Source: an uncultured Dialister sp. (lineage in GTDB: Bacteria > Bacillota > Negativicutes > Veillonellales > Dialisteraceae). Taken from it: DNA of 64,000 nucleotides. This document shows, in pieces, positions 17,354 to 26,147 of this stretch (within the stretch, counting starts at the first letter, position 1; each line of letters starts with the position of its first letter). The notes under the pieces were generated by a model. The model worked only from the letters and a program-made list of their open reading frames with translations, searched no databases and was not told the DNA's origin. Location of the stretch: positions 58,222 to 122,221 of the forward strand of contig CAKPUX010000002.1 of NCBI GenBank assembly GCA_934193095.1, in the 5' to 3' direction. Position numbers and translations under genes: made by a program.

Positions 17354-17505
17354 GAATTAGGAATGAGGAATTAGGAATGAAGGTGGCGGCTTCGCCGCGA
17401 GTATATATGAGGCGATGCCCGAAAGTCGTATTCAAGTCACCAGTCACAAGTCACTAGTCACCAGTCACCCCTAATCCCTAATCCCTAGTCACCCAAAACT
17501 CTTTT
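17350..17505. repeat. Period-7 repeat cluster between plsX and fabH
   Basis: TAGGAAT/GAGGAAT heptamers start at the plsX stop (17350-17380). A GGCGGCTTCGCCGC hairpin follows at 17385, then AGTCACC/AGTCACA heptamers (17434-17468) and CTAATCC heptamers (17470-17490). Confidence 0.85.
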
Positions 17506-17531
17506 CAACGAACGGAAAGGACATTATATAT

Positions 17532-18524
17532 ATGAGTGAATTATGTTCTGCAGGAATCTTGGGCACCGGTCATTATGCGCCGGAGAAGATCCTTTCCAAT
17601 GCAGACCTTGAAAAAATGGTCGATACCAGTGATGAGTGGATCCGCACCCGCACGGGCATCGAGACCAGACATATCGCTTCCCGGTCGGAGACGACTTCTG
17701 ATCTTTGCGTGAAGGCGGCTCTTCCGGCACTGGAAATGGCGGGCCTTACCGCAGATGACATCGACTACATCATCGTAGCGACGGCATCTCCGGACTATGT
17801 GGTGCCATCCACGGCCTGCATGGTCCAAGATAAGCTCGGCTGCAAGCATGCCGGTGCGATGGATATTTCCGCTGGCTGCTCGGGCTACATCTATGCAGTA
17901 GCTCTGGCATCGAATCTGGTGAAAGCCGGGATGTACAAGCACATCCTGATCATCGGTGCGGAAATCCTTTCCCGCCTCGTGAACTGGCAGGACCGCTCCA
18001 CCTGCATCCTTTTCGGCGATGGGGCAGGGGCCGCTGTCATCGGAAAGGTCGAAGATGGCTATGGTCTTCTGGCTTCGGATCTTGGCTCAGACGGCAGCCT
18101 GGGCAAGATCCTGAATATCCCGGCGAGCGGCGTCGCTGAACTTGTGACCCACCGCGCCATCGACTCCGGCCGTATCTATATCCATATGGAGGGGCCGGAA
18201 GTATTCAAAGCCGCGGTCCGTCACATGGGTGCGACCACGCTGAAGACCTTGAAAGCCGCTGGCATCACGAAGGAAGATATCAATATGTTCATTGCCCATC
18301 AGGCAAATAATCGCATCATTCAGGCGATCGCCAAGCGTCTGGCTCTGCCTGAGGAGCATATGTATGTGAATGTCAATCGCTATGGCAATACATCGGCTGC
18401 GTCCGTCGGCATCGCGCTTGATGAAGTCGTCCGCGCCGGACGCGTGAAGCATGGCGACTACGTTGTCCTGACCGGTTTCGGTGCAGGCCTCACCTGGGGC
18501 TGCGATGTCATGAGATGGATGTAA
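17532..18524 (+). CDS. fabH: 3-oxoacyl-ACP synthase III (FabH)
   Basis: 330 aa thiolase-fold enzyme condensing acetyl-CoA (or branched acyl-CoA) with malonyl-ACP to start fatty acid synthesis. The Cys-His-Asn triad is visible: C116 in DISAGCSGYIYA, H256 in IAHQANNRI, N286 in RYGNTSAAS. The C-terminal GFGAGLTWG loop is conserved. GGAAAGGA sits about 11 bases before the ATG. Confidence 0.97.
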   Translation: MSELCSAGILGTGHYAPEKILSNADLEKMVDTSDEWIRTRTGIETRHIASRSETTSDLCVKAALPALEMAGLTADDIDYIIVATASPDYVVPSTACMVQDKLGCKHAGAMDISAGCSGYIYAVALASNLVKAGMYKHILIIGAEILSRLVNWQDRSTCILFGDGAGAAVIGKVEDGYGLLASDLGSDGSLGKILNIPASGVAELVTHRAIDSGRIYIHMEGPEVFKAAVRHMGATTLKTLKAAGITKEDINMFIAHQANNRIIQAIAKRLALPEEHMYVNVNRYGNTSAASVGIALDEVVRAGRVKHGDYVVLTGFGAGLTWGCDVMRWM

Positions 18525-18544
18525 AATAGGGGAAAAGGGTTCAT

Positions 18545-18805
18545 GTTGATGGGTTCAGGGTTAGCCCAAGGGGCGGCTCGCCCCTTGATTACTTTTGAAA
18601 GCCTCGATTGAATGAGAAATTAGAAATGAGAAATGCGAAATGCGAAATGGTGGTGCGGCGCATAAAAATATGGAAGCGCCACGGAGGTTTGAAACTAGCG
18701 GTTTTCTCGTATCGCAAACCTAATCCCTAGCTACTCATCCCTAGCTACCAGTCACCAGTCACCAGTCACTTCTAATCCCTAGTCCCTAGTCCCTTTTAAT
18801 CCCAA
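18545..18805. repeat. Composite repeat cluster between fabH and fabD
   Basis: Order of modules: GGTTCAGGGTTAG, a GGGGCGGCTCGCCCC hairpin, GAAATTA/GAAATGC heptamers (18617-18648), the GCGGCGC...GCGCCAC hairpin module (18650-18690), then TAATCCC and AGTCACC heptamer tracts (18715-18798). No gene. Confidence 0.85.
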
Positions 18806-18844
18806 CCAACAAAAGTATTTATCATATAAACGGAGTGTGACAAC

Positions 18845-19783
18845 ATGAAAACTGCATTTCTGTTCCCTGGACAGGGATCTCAGAAGGTGGGCATGGTACA
18901 GGATCTGTTTGAAAACTATGATTCTGTCAAAGCCCTGATCAAAGAAGCGGATGAAACGCTCGGCTTCTCGATTTCCAAAATGATGTTCGAAGGCCCGGAC
19001 ACAGAGCTGATGAAGACCGAATTCACCCAGCCGGCCATTCTGACGGCCAGTGTCGCTGTATGGCAGGTGCTGAAGGAACACGGCCTCACGCCGGACATCG
19101 CAGCCGGTCACAGCCTTGGCGAATACTCTGCGCTGGTCGCAGCGGGTGCAATTTCCTTCGCGGATGCCGTGCATACCGTACATCTGCGCGGCCGCTTCAT
19201 GCAGGAAGCGGTACCGCTGGGAGAAGGCGGCATGGCAGCTGTCATCGGTTCCACTCCGGAAACCATCGTGAAGGTCTGCGGTGAAGTTTCAACGGAAGAT
19301 CTTCCGGTACAGGCGGTCAATTTCAACTGCCCGGGGCAGGTCGTCATCGCCGGTGCGACGGTAGCTGTCGAGAAAGCCTGCGAAGCACTGAAAGAAGCAG
19401 GGGCTCGCCGTGCCATCATGCTGAAGGTCAGCGCGCCATTCCATTCCACTCTGATGGAACCAGCAGCTCTTCGACTGAAGGAAGTCCTTGACAAGATCGA
19501 CATCCATGACACCGCCATCCCGGTCGTAGCCAATGTCAATGCCAAGGAAGAGACCAAAGCGGACGAGATCAGAAAGAATCTGGTCGATCAGGCGGCACAT
19601 CCTGTACACTGGGAAGAATCCATCCGGAATATGATCGCCGGCGGTGTCGATATGACTGTCGAAGCCGGCCCCGGCACGGTTCTTACCGGCTTCATGAAGA
19701 AGATCGCCCGCTCCGTACCCTGCCACCATGCAGAAGATGTAGCCACCATCGATGAAGTCGTGACTGCACTGAAGGGAGAATAA
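18845..19783 (+). CDS. fabD: Malonyl-CoA:ACP transacylase FabD
   Basis: 312 aa. FPGQGSQ (7-13) and the nucleophile elbow GHSLGEY (S90) are intact, as is the later SAPFHS histidine. It loads malonyl groups on ACP. The stop overlaps the first ATG of fabG (TAATG), so the two are translationally coupled. Confidence 0.97.
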   Translation: MKTAFLFPGQGSQKVGMVQDLFENYDSVKALIKEADETLGFSISKMMFEGPDTELMKTEFTQPAILTASVAVWQVLKEHGLTPDIAAGHSLGEYSALVAAGAISFADAVHTVHLRGRFMQEAVPLGEGGMAAVIGSTPETIVKVCGEVSTEDLPVQAVNFNCPGQVVIAGATVAVEKACEALKEAGARRAIMLKVSAPFHSTLMEPAALRLKEVLDKIDIHDTAIPVVANVNAKEETKADEIRKNLVDQAAHPVHWEESIRNMIAGGVDMTVEAGPGTVLTGFMKKIARSVPCHHAEDVATIDEVVTALKGE

Positions 19784-19785
19784 TG

Positions 19786-20529
19786 ATGGAAACTATCGAA
19801 AAGACTGCTCTCGTCACGGGGGCTTCCCGCGGTATTGGCAGAGCCATCGCTCTTACATTGGCTGCGAAGGGCTATGCTGTCGCACTGAACTATGCCGGCA
19901 GCCAGGCTGCCGCAGAAGCTGTCAAGGGAGAAATCGAAGCCGCTGGCAGCAAAGCCTTCACCATCCAGGGCGATGTCTCCAAAGCAGAAGATGTGGATCG
20001 CATTTTCAAAACGATCAAGGAAGAATTCGGACAGCTGGATGTCCTTGTGAATAATGCAGGGATCACCCGCGACGGACTTCTCATCCGCATGAAAGAAGAA
20101 AGCTGGGATGCCGTACTCTCGACTGACCTCAAGAGTGACTTCCTCACCATCAAAGCCGCTGCGCAGATGATGATGAGAAAGAAAAAAGGCTCCATCATCA
20201 ATATCGCATCCGTAGTCGGCATCATGGGCAATATCGGCCAGGCCAACTACGCAGCAGCAAAAGCAGGCGTGATCGGTCTCACCAAGGCCTGCGCCAAGGA
20301 GCTCGCTGCCAGAAATATCCGCGTCAATGCGGTCGCACCCGGCTTCATCGCGACTGACATGACTGATGCCATCCCGGAAAAGAATAAAGAAGCCATGCTG
20401 ACAGCCATCCCGCTCGGACGCATGGGTCTTGCCGAAGACGTCGCCAAAGCTGTCTCCTTCCTGGCTTCCGATGATGCAAGTTATATCACCGGACAGGTTT
20501 TAAAGGTGGACGGCGGAATGGTTATGTAA
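19786..20529 (+). CDS. fabG: 3-oxoacyl-ACP reductase FabG
   Basis: 247 aa classical short-chain dehydrogenase. GASRGIG binds NADP, NNAG stabilises the sheet, and INIASVVG...YAAAKAG carries the catalytic Ser, Tyr and Lys. The C-terminal [12 protein letters not shown] is typical. Start is either ATG 19783 or 19786 (tandem ATGs); the first overlaps the fabD stop. Confidence 0.97.
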   Translation: METIEKTALVTGASRGIGRAIALTLAAKGYAVALNYAGSQAAAEAVKGEIEAAGSKAFTIQGDVSKAEDVDRIFKTIKEEFGQLDVLVNNAGITRDGLLIRMKEESWDAVLSTDLKSDFLTIKAAAQMMMRKKKGSIINIASVVGIMGNIGQANYAAAKAGVIGLTKACAKELAARNIRVNAVAPGFIATDMTDAIPEKNKEAMLTAIPLGRMGLAEDVAKAVSFLASDDASYITGQVLKVDGGMVM

Positions 20530-20594
20530 TATAATCAGTAGGGTACAATACAAGGAGACGTCTGTCTTCTATGAGAAAGGTGGTGAAATGAGTA

Positions 20595-20825
20595 ATGAGC
20601 ACTTTTGACAGAGTAAAGAAGATCGTTGTTGACCAGCTGGGCGTTAGCGAAGCTGATGTCACCATCGACTCCACTTTCATCGATGACCTCGGCGCTGATT
20701 CCCTGGATATCGTTGAACTGATCATGGCATTTGAAGAAGAATTCGACATCGAAATCCCGGATGATGCTGCTGAAAAGATCAAGACCGTAAAGAACGCTGT
20801 AGACTACATCGACAGCCAGATGTAA
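20595..20825 (+). CDS. acpP: Acyl carrier protein
   Basis: 76 aa, very acidic four-helix protein. S36 in [10 protein letters not shown] is the phosphopantetheine site. GGTGG lies upstream of the start. Sits between fabG and fabF as in many Firmicutes. Confidence 0.97.
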   Translation: MSTFDRVKKIVVDQLGVSEADVTIDSTFIDDLGADSLDIVELIMAFEEEFDIEIPDDAAEKIKTVKNAVDYIDSQM

Positions 20826-20856
20826 TGCGCATTCGCATTTCAACATCATATTGGAA

Positions 20857-20880
20857 GCCGGAGGGGGGATCCCCTCCGGC
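20857..20880 (+). terminator. GC-rich hairpin after acpP
   Basis: GCCGGAGGGG, GGAT loop, CCCCTCCGGC. There is no T run, so it is more likely an mRNA 3'-end stabiliser or a weak terminator, as often follows the highly expressed acpP. Confidence 0.55.
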
Positions 20881-20914
20881 ATGCCATATGACTTCCTTTG
20901 GGGGAGAATATTTC

Positions 20915-20949
20915 AAAAAAGCGAATGACCGTCGTGGTTCGTTTTTTTG
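20915..20949 (+). terminator. Rho-independent terminator after acpP
   Basis: CGAATGACC pairs imperfectly with GGTTCG, flanked by an A tract and ending in TTTTTTT. fabF then starts after about 130 bases and may have its own promoter. Confidence 0.55.
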
Positions 20950-21080
20950 AGGTCTTGTCCATGCGTGATGGATTTGAAACAGGCGGAGCCATGCCTTTTC
21001 AAGTCCTATAATTTTTGCTTAAAAACCTAACACGCGATAAATAATGTTTAAAAGAAGTTTATAAGAGAGGTGCCCTTTTT

Positions 21081-22328
21081 ATGGAAAGAAGAAGAGTTGT
21101 TGTGACCGGCATGGGTGTCGTTTCCCCAGTCGGTATCGGTGTCGATGCATTTTGGAATGCCCTTTTGGCGGGGAAATCCGGCGTAACGCCGATCACAGAA
21201 TTTGATGCCACAGATTTCCCGGTCAAGATCGCAGGCGAAGTCAAAGATTTCGACCCCGTCAAGTATGTGGGCGACAAGAAGACCGTCCGTCATATGGATA
21301 GAAATGCCCAGTTCGCTGTCGCTGCGGCGAAAATGGCTGTGGAAGATGCGAAGCTCGATATGAGCGCAGAAGATCCGAGCCGCGTCGGCACCATCATCGG
21401 TACCGGCATCGGCGGGATCAAGACCATGGAAGATACCGTGGAACGCATCGAAAAACGCGGTCCGGGAAAGGTGAATCCTTTCGCAGTCCCGATGATGATC
21501 GCAAACATGGCCTCCGGCATGGTTTCCATCACCTTCGGCCTGCAGGGACCGGTTCTGACTGACGTCACCGCCTGCGCTTCCGGCAACAATGCTCTTGGCA
21601 GAGCGACCCGCATGATCCAGTGGGGCGATGCGGATGTGATGTTTGCCGGCGGTACCGAAGCGGCTGTCGCAAAGACACCGATGGCTGGTTTTGCTGCCAT
21701 GCATGCGCTCTCTTCCCGTGAATGCCCGCCGGAAGAAGCATCCTGTCCCTTTGATGTCCGTCGTGACGGTTTCGTACTCGGTGAAGGCAGTGGTGTTCTC
21801 ATCCTTGAAGAACTTGAACACGCAAAGAAGAGAGGCGCGCACATTTATGCAGAGGTCATCGGCTATGGTACGAATGGCGATGCCTACCATATTACAGCTC
21901 CGCGTCCGGGTGGTGAACTCGCAGCTCGCTGCATGAAGAATGCCATCGCGGATGCAGGTATTTCTCCGGAAGATATCGACTACATCAATGCACACGGCAC
22001 CTCCACCGGCCTCAATGATAAGAATGAGACCAAGGCGATCAAGGAAGTCCTCGGCCAGCATGCCTATGACATCGTTGTGAACTCCACCAAGTCCATGACC
22101 GGCCATCTTCTGGGCGCTGCCGGTGCGATCGAAGCTGTCGTCTGTGTACTCTCTATCATGAACAACAAAGTCCATCAGACACTGAACCTTCAGACTCCTG
22201 ATCCGGAATGTGACCTTCACTACGCGGCTGAAGGCCCGGAAGACCGCAAAGTCGATGTGACCATGTCCAATGCTTTCGGCTTTGGCGGACACAATGCCGT
22301 TGTCATCATGAGGCGCTATGAAGAATGA
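21081..22328 (+). CDS. fabF: 3-oxoacyl-ACP synthase II (FabF)
   Basis: 415 aa elongating condensing enzyme with the Cys-His-His triad: C165 in TACASGNN, H305 in NAHGTSTG, H342 in SMTGHLLGAAG. GAGAGGTG precedes the ATG. Its TGA overlaps the ATG of rnc. Confidence 0.97.
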   Translation: MERRRVVVTGMGVVSPVGIGVDAFWNALLAGKSGVTPITEFDATDFPVKIAGEVKDFDPVKYVGDKKTVRHMDRNAQFAVAAAKMAVEDAKLDMSAEDPSRVGTIIGTGIGGIKTMEDTVERIEKRGPGKVNPFAVPMMIANMASGMVSITFGLQGPVLTDVTACASGNNALGRATRMIQWGDADVMFAGGTEAAVAKTPMAGFAAMHALSSRECPPEEASCPFDVRRDGFVLGEGSGVLILEELEHAKKRGAHIYAEVIGYGTNGDAYHITAPRPGGELAARCMKNAIADAGISPEDIDYINAHGTSTGLNDKNETKAIKEVLGQHAYDIVVNSTKSMTGHLLGAAGAIEAVVCVLSIMNNKVHQTLNLQTPDPECDLHYAAEGPEDRKVDVTMSNAFGFGGHNAVVIMRRYEE

Positions 22329-23059
22329 GACATGCTGAAATGAGAAGAAGAGACCGTATGGCAGAAATTGAAAAGTTTGCTGCGGAAAATGAAATTCCCG
22401 TGCAGAATGCACAACTTCTCAATACAGCACTCACCCATACCTCGTATGCGAATGAACATAAAAATGAAGTTATTCATGACAATGAACGACTGGAATTCTT
22501 AGGGGATGCCATCCTGGATCTGGTCATCGGGGAATACCTTTTTCTGCGTTTTCCCAGCTGGCCGGAAGGGGAGCTGACCCGAGCGAAGGCGAGCGTCGTC
22601 TGCAAGCCTTCCTGTGCGGAATGCGCAGCGAAATTCCATGTGGGCGACTACATGCGTCTGGGCCGCGGAGAAGAAATGTCCGGCGGCCGTACCCGCATCT
22701 CGATCTTAGGCGATGCCTTCGAAGCGGTCATCGGTGCGATCTATCTCGATAATAACTATGAGGTAGCATCCCGCTTCATCTTGGGGCACATGAAGAAATT
22801 CCTCGATCTGATCGATCAGGGAGACTATGACCATGACTACAAGTCTGACCTGCAGGAAATGGTGCAGAAGCACGGAGATGTGAATATCTCCTATGTTGTC
22901 ACCAAGGACGAAGGCCCGGCTCACGACAAGACCATCTGGATGGAAATCCACATCAATGGCAAAGTCATGGGCGAGAGCATCGGAAAGAATAAAAAAGAAG
23001 CAGCCCAAAGGGCTGCCAAAGAAGCCATCCGAAGGATCCAGCTTGGAGAAACGGTATGA
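22325..23059 (+). CDS. rnc: Ribonuclease III
   Basis: 244 aa. The signature ERLEFLGDAILDLVIGEYLF holds catalytic acidic residues, a second acidic cluster is LGDAFEAVIGAIY, and residues about 168-240 form the dsRNA-binding domain ending KEAAQRAAKEAI. It matures rRNA and cuts structured mRNA. The ATGA overlap with fabF supports the start at 22325; a second Met at 22358 (MAEIEK) would give the more usual length. Confidence 0.95.
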   Translation: MRHAEMRRRDRMAEIEKFAAENEIPVQNAQLLNTALTHTSYANEHKNEVIHDNERLEFLGDAILDLVIGEYLFLRFPSWPEGELTRAKASVVCKPSCAECAAKFHVGDYMRLGRGEEMSGGRTRISILGDAFEAVIGAIYLDNNYEVASRFILGHMKKFLDLIDQGDYDHDYKSDLQEMVQKHGDVNISYVVTKDEGPAHDKTIWMEIHINGKVMGESIGKNKKEAAQRAAKEAIRRIQLGETV

Positions 23060-23062
23060 CAG

Positions 23063-23116
23063 AAAACAGGGGTTGTGAAAAAATGATGCATCATTTTTTC
23101 ACAACCCCTGTTTTTA
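23063..23116. terminator. Long perfect palindromic bidirectional terminator
   Basis: Arms of 26 bases (AAAACAGGGGTTGTGAAAAA through GATG and its exact complement) with T runs on both strands. It separates rnc from the converging toxin gene. Confidence 0.9.
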
Positions 23117-23398
23117 TTTTTTCAGATGAGGCATTCTTTTTAAATCTCTGTAAAAATTTTCATGAACCCCAAGCATAATCAGCGTCAAGGTGACCGGATC
23201 AAAAGTATACGCTAAGAGGTACAGCTGCGCGTCCACTTTAAATTTGTACACAAAGACTTCACAAAGATCACCTTTCTTTTGCTCACCGACCGATGGGTCC
23301 TCGATAATAAGCCGAATCGCATGATCCACGTTTTTTCGCTGTTTTGGGAAAAGTCGTTTGTATGCGCTTTTAAAAATGCGAGTTTGTTTAATTTCCAT
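23114..23398 (-). CDS. RelE/ParE-type toxin
   Basis: 94 aa from ATG 23398, with GAGGAAG just upstream. Basic, compact, with the RelE-superfamily pattern: an N-terminal helix pair (IFKSAYKRLFPKQRKNVDHAIRLI) then strands with YKFKVDAQLYLLAYTF and a C-terminal GVHENFYRDLKR. The fold acts either as an mRNA interferase or a gyrase poison; catalytic residues cannot decide which. Its start overlaps the end of the upstream antitoxin gene by 11 bases. Confidence 0.8.
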   Translation of the reverse strand: MEIKQTRIFKSAYKRLFPKQRKNVDHAIRLIIEDPSVGEQKKGDLCEVFVYKFKVDAQLYLLAYTFDPVTLTLIMLGVHENFYRDLKRMPHLKK

Positions 23399-23612
23399 GA
23401 TCTTCCTCGAAGGTGAAAGGCTCTGTTTCCTGATTCTTCGCAATGAGAATGTCACGAATAAAATCTACAGGTAAATCAGGATTGGCGAGTGCATTTTTTC
23501 CGACCAAAGCCCAAAAATTGAGCTGCTGAGCGGCAGAACGAAATTCTGCTTTGCCTTCAATACTGGCAGAATCAAAAAGCGCTTTATCCATGCGAACAGG
23601 AATCGTATTCAT
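23388..23612 (-). CDS. ParD-like antitoxin
   Basis: 74 aa from ATG 23612, which has AAGGAGGATA 7 bases upstream. The sequence MDKALFDSASIEGKAEFRSAAQQLNFWALVGKNALANPDLP matches the ParD-like antitoxin family in its ribbon-helix-helix-type N-terminus and WAxxGKxALxNPDLP core. The C-terminus FTFEEDHGN is acidic and probably binds the toxin. First gene of the two-gene operon. Confidence 0.85.
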   Translation of the reverse strand: MNTIPVRMDKALFDSASIEGKAEFRSAAQQLNFWALVGKNALANPDLPVDFIRDILIAKNQETEPFTFEEDHGN

Positions 23613-23696
23613 GATATATCCTCCTTGTAGCAATTTACTACAATTATTATATGACTAAAATACATGAAAATCAATAAGAAAAGATCTTATCTGAAA

Positions 23697-24216
23697 GCTG
23701 GGATGAGTAGCTAGTGACTGGTGACTGGTGACTGGTGACTGGTAGCTAGGGATTAGTGGCTAGGGATTAGGTTTGCGATACGAGAAAACCGCTAGTTTCA
23801 AAACTCCGCGGCTCTTCTGATTTTTATGCGCCGCACCACCCCCGTTGAACCCTCAGAACCTATAGAACCCGCTGAACCTCTTTCGCATGTAATCAAAGGA
23901 CGGCGCGCCCCATAGGCTAACCCTGAAGTTTGAAAGCAGGAATGAGTGGCTGGGGATTAGGGATTAGGGATTAGGGATTAGGAGTAGCTAGTGACTAGTA
24001 ACTAGTGACTGGGAGACTAAGAGACCGGGAGACTAGGAGACTACATAGACGTCAGATATTAGACGTCAGACGTCAGATTTCTAAAGTCTCCACGTCTAAA
24101 GTCTCCAAGTCTCAAGCGGGCATCGCCATTATTTATACTCCGCGGCGCTTCCATATTTTTTGCGCCGCACCACCACTCCTCACTCCTAACTCCTCACTCC
24201 TAACTCCTAACTAGAG
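23697..24216. repeat. Largest composite repeat cluster, before hrcA
   Basis: No gene. GTGACTG heptamers (23706-23745), GGATTAG heptamers, the GCGGCGC hairpin module in reverse (23804-23840), GAACC-rich tracts, a GGGATTA tract (23950-23984), GGAGACTA units (24010-24042), GACGTCAGA units (24048-24080), a second reverse hairpin module (24138-24175) and CTCCTCA/CTCCTAA heptamers (24173-24213). At least six different tandem families sit side by side. Confidence 0.9.
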
Positions 24217-24316
24217 AGAAGAGCTTTCATCCGCAATCAAGGGGCAGCATGCCCCTTGAGCTAACCCCAAACCCCTTATCACAACCCCGTTTTTTCAGAA
24301 GAAATCGAAAATATCC

Positions 24317-24345
24317 TTGACATTCCCATAGGTGAATGCTATTCT
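24317..24345 (+). promoter_or_regulatory. Sigma-A promoter of the hrcA operon
   Basis: TTGACA (24317-24322), 17-base spacer, TATTCT (24340-24345), followed at once by the CIRCE element. Confidence 0.75.
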
Positions 24346-24356
24346 AATATCATAAG

Positions 24357-24383
24357 TTAGCACTCGAGAATAATGAGTGCTAA
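24357..24383. promoter_or_regulatory. CIRCE operator (HrcA binding site)
   Basis: TTAGCACTC, nine bases, GAGTGCTAA: an exact match to the CIRCE inverted repeat, located just downstream of the promoter where HrcA blocks transcription. Confidence 0.97.
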
Positions 24384-24401
24384 TAAATTCAGGTGATACA
24401 T

Positions 24402-25463
24402 ATGGCACGTAGAATCAACCAAGAAAGCACCGGACATGGTGTGAATGAACTGAATGAAAGAAAACGGCGCGTCCTGTGGGCGGTGGTGCAAGACTATGCA
24501 GACACGGCCGAACCGGTCGGCTCGCGTACGATCGCACGAAAGTATGACCTGGGCGTATCGAGCGCGACGATCCGAAATGAGATGCAGGACTTAGAGGATG
24601 AAGGCTATCTTGAGCAGCCGCATACCTCCGCTGGGCGCATCCCTTCGATCAAAGGATATCGTTTCTATGTGGACTGGCTGATGCAGCCTGCTCCGGTCTC
24701 TTCGGAAGAAGAGCACATGATCGACCACATGCTGATGGATCATGTGAACCGTCAGGAAGAGATATTCCGGAACATGGCCAAGGCCGTAGCTGTACTGACG
24801 CATACGCTGTCGGTCGCGGCTTCTGCGGGACAGAAGAAGAAATTCAATTATGTCCGTTTCCTTCCGCTCGATGGCAGGCGGGCGATCCTCCTTGTCGTGA
24901 CGGATCAGGGCGATGTATCGAATGCGGTGGTGGATATTCCGAAAGGATCCTCCTTCGATGAGATGCAGCTCCTCGCGGATAAGCTGAATCATTTCCTGCA
25001 TGGCAGGGAGATCGACCATACGGATGAAGAGATGATCCTCTCCTTCCAGCGAGACGTAGAGAAGGATCTGACACCGTATCTGTCGGTCTTTCAGGCGCTA
25101 CAGAGGGCTGTGAGCCCGCAGAAAGAGGTCTACGCCGGCGGGGCTTCACAGCTGATCGAGCAGCCGGAGTTTAAAAATGTAGAAAAGATGCAGGATATAC
25201 TGAATCTCTTAGAGCAGAGAGACATGCTTGAAAGCATGCTTCTTTCCTCTTCCGATCAGCCTATCGCTGTGCATATCGGGACAGAGAATCCGATGAAGTC
25301 GCTCTCGGATCTGTCCGTTGTCAGAGCACAGTTCACATCCGGCGGCCGGGTTATCGGCTCCGTGGCCGTCTTAGGACCGACACGGATGCAGTACAGCCGC
25401 ATCGTCGGTATGATGCGCTTCATGCAGCAGCGACTGGATCTGTTATTAAAAGGGAAAACATAG
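24402..25463 (+). CDS. hrcA: Heat-shock repressor HrcA
   Basis: 353 aa. The N-terminal winged helix (about 10-75, with GSRTIARKYDLGVSSATIRN and the conserved GYLEQPHTSAGRIPS) binds CIRCE; the GAF-like body follows, ending with VAVLGPTRMQYSRI. GrpE is 11 bases downstream. HrcA senses free GroE in the classical model and represses its own operon. AGGTGAT precedes the ATG at 24402; the GTG at 24393 lies in that site. Confidence 0.95.
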   Translation: MARRINQESTGHGVNELNERKRRVLWAVVQDYADTAEPVGSRTIARKYDLGVSSATIRNEMQDLEDEGYLEQPHTSAGRIPSIKGYRFYVDWLMQPAPVSSEEEHMIDHMLMDHVNRQEEIFRNMAKAVAVLTHTLSVAASAGQKKKFNYVRFLPLDGRRAILLVVTDQGDVSNAVVDIPKGSSFDEMQLLADKLNHFLHGREIDHTDEEMILSFQRDVEKDLTPYLSVFQALQRAVSPQKEVYAGGASQLIEQPEFKNVEKMQDILNLLEQRDMLESMLLSSSDQPIAVHIGTENPMKSLSDLSVVRAQFTSGGRVIGSVAVLGPTRMQYSRIVGMMRFMQQRLDLLLKGKT

Positions 25464-25474
25464 GAGGCTCCTGG

Positions 25475-26065
25475 ATGAAAGAAGATAAGAAGAACGTCGA
25501 CGTCGAAGAACCGATGAAAGAAACCGAAGCCAAAGAAGAAAAGAAAACGTCTCCCGTAGATGACTTGATGGATCAGCTCGGCGAAGCGAAGAAGACCGCT
25601 GAAGAAGCCAAGAGCAAGGCGGAGGCAGCAGAGTCCAAGCTGGCTACGGCTCTTTCCCAGTATGTCAGACTGCAGGCGGATTTTGATAATTTCCGCCGCC
25701 GCACCAGAGAAGCGGAAGCGAAAGCTGCGGATACCCATACCGCAGAGACGCTGAAAGCTTTCCTGCCGGTGCTGGATAATTTCGAGCTGGCGCTTGCGCA
25801 TATGAAAAAAGATGAAGGCGGCGCGGCGTATGTACAGGGCTTCGAGCTCCTGCAGAAACAGTTCGTCAAGATCATGGAAGGCTTCGGCGTGAAGGAAATT
25901 GAAGCGCTGGGGAAACCTTTTGACCCGCATTTCCATGAAGCTGTCATGATGATCCCAGCCGATGACAAGGACGATGAAACCGTTGCCATGGTCTTCCAGA
26001 AGGGGTACATGTACAAAGAGACTGTGCTCCGCGTAGCGAAGGTGCAGGTCGTACATAACGGCTAA
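25475..26065 (+). CDS. grpE: Nucleotide exchange factor GrpE
   Basis: 196 aa. An acidic, Lys/Glu-rich N-terminal helix (1-75) precedes the conserved YVRLQADFDNFRRRTREAE and the beta domain with FDPHFHEAVM and VAKVQVV. It releases ADP from DnaK. GGAGG upstream of the ATG. Confidence 0.97.
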   Translation: MKEDKKNVDVEEPMKETEAKEEKKTSPVDDLMDQLGEAKKTAEEAKSKAEAAESKLATALSQYVRLQADFDNFRRRTREAEAKAADTHTAETLKAFLPVLDNFELALAHMKKDEGGAAYVQGFELLQKQFVKIMEGFGVKEIEALGKPFDPHFHEAVMMIPADDKDDETVAMVFQKGYMYKETVLRVAKVQVVHNG

Positions 26066-26147
26066 GCATGGGACGCTTTGCGATTCCATTTCTCTATATA
26101 GATATAGCATTTCGTAAGTACAAATAGAAAGAAAGGGGACATTTCAA

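Noticed and set aside
21048..22412. 454-codon frame opposite fabF
   Set aside because: Antisense shadow of fabF.
23950..23984. Telomere-like GGGATTA repeats
   Set aside because: Just one of several heptamer families in the same gaps; internal position, short, and no other sign of a chromosome end.
23697..24216. CRISPR array
   Set aside because: Units are 7-9 bases with no spacers of constant length and no cas genes.
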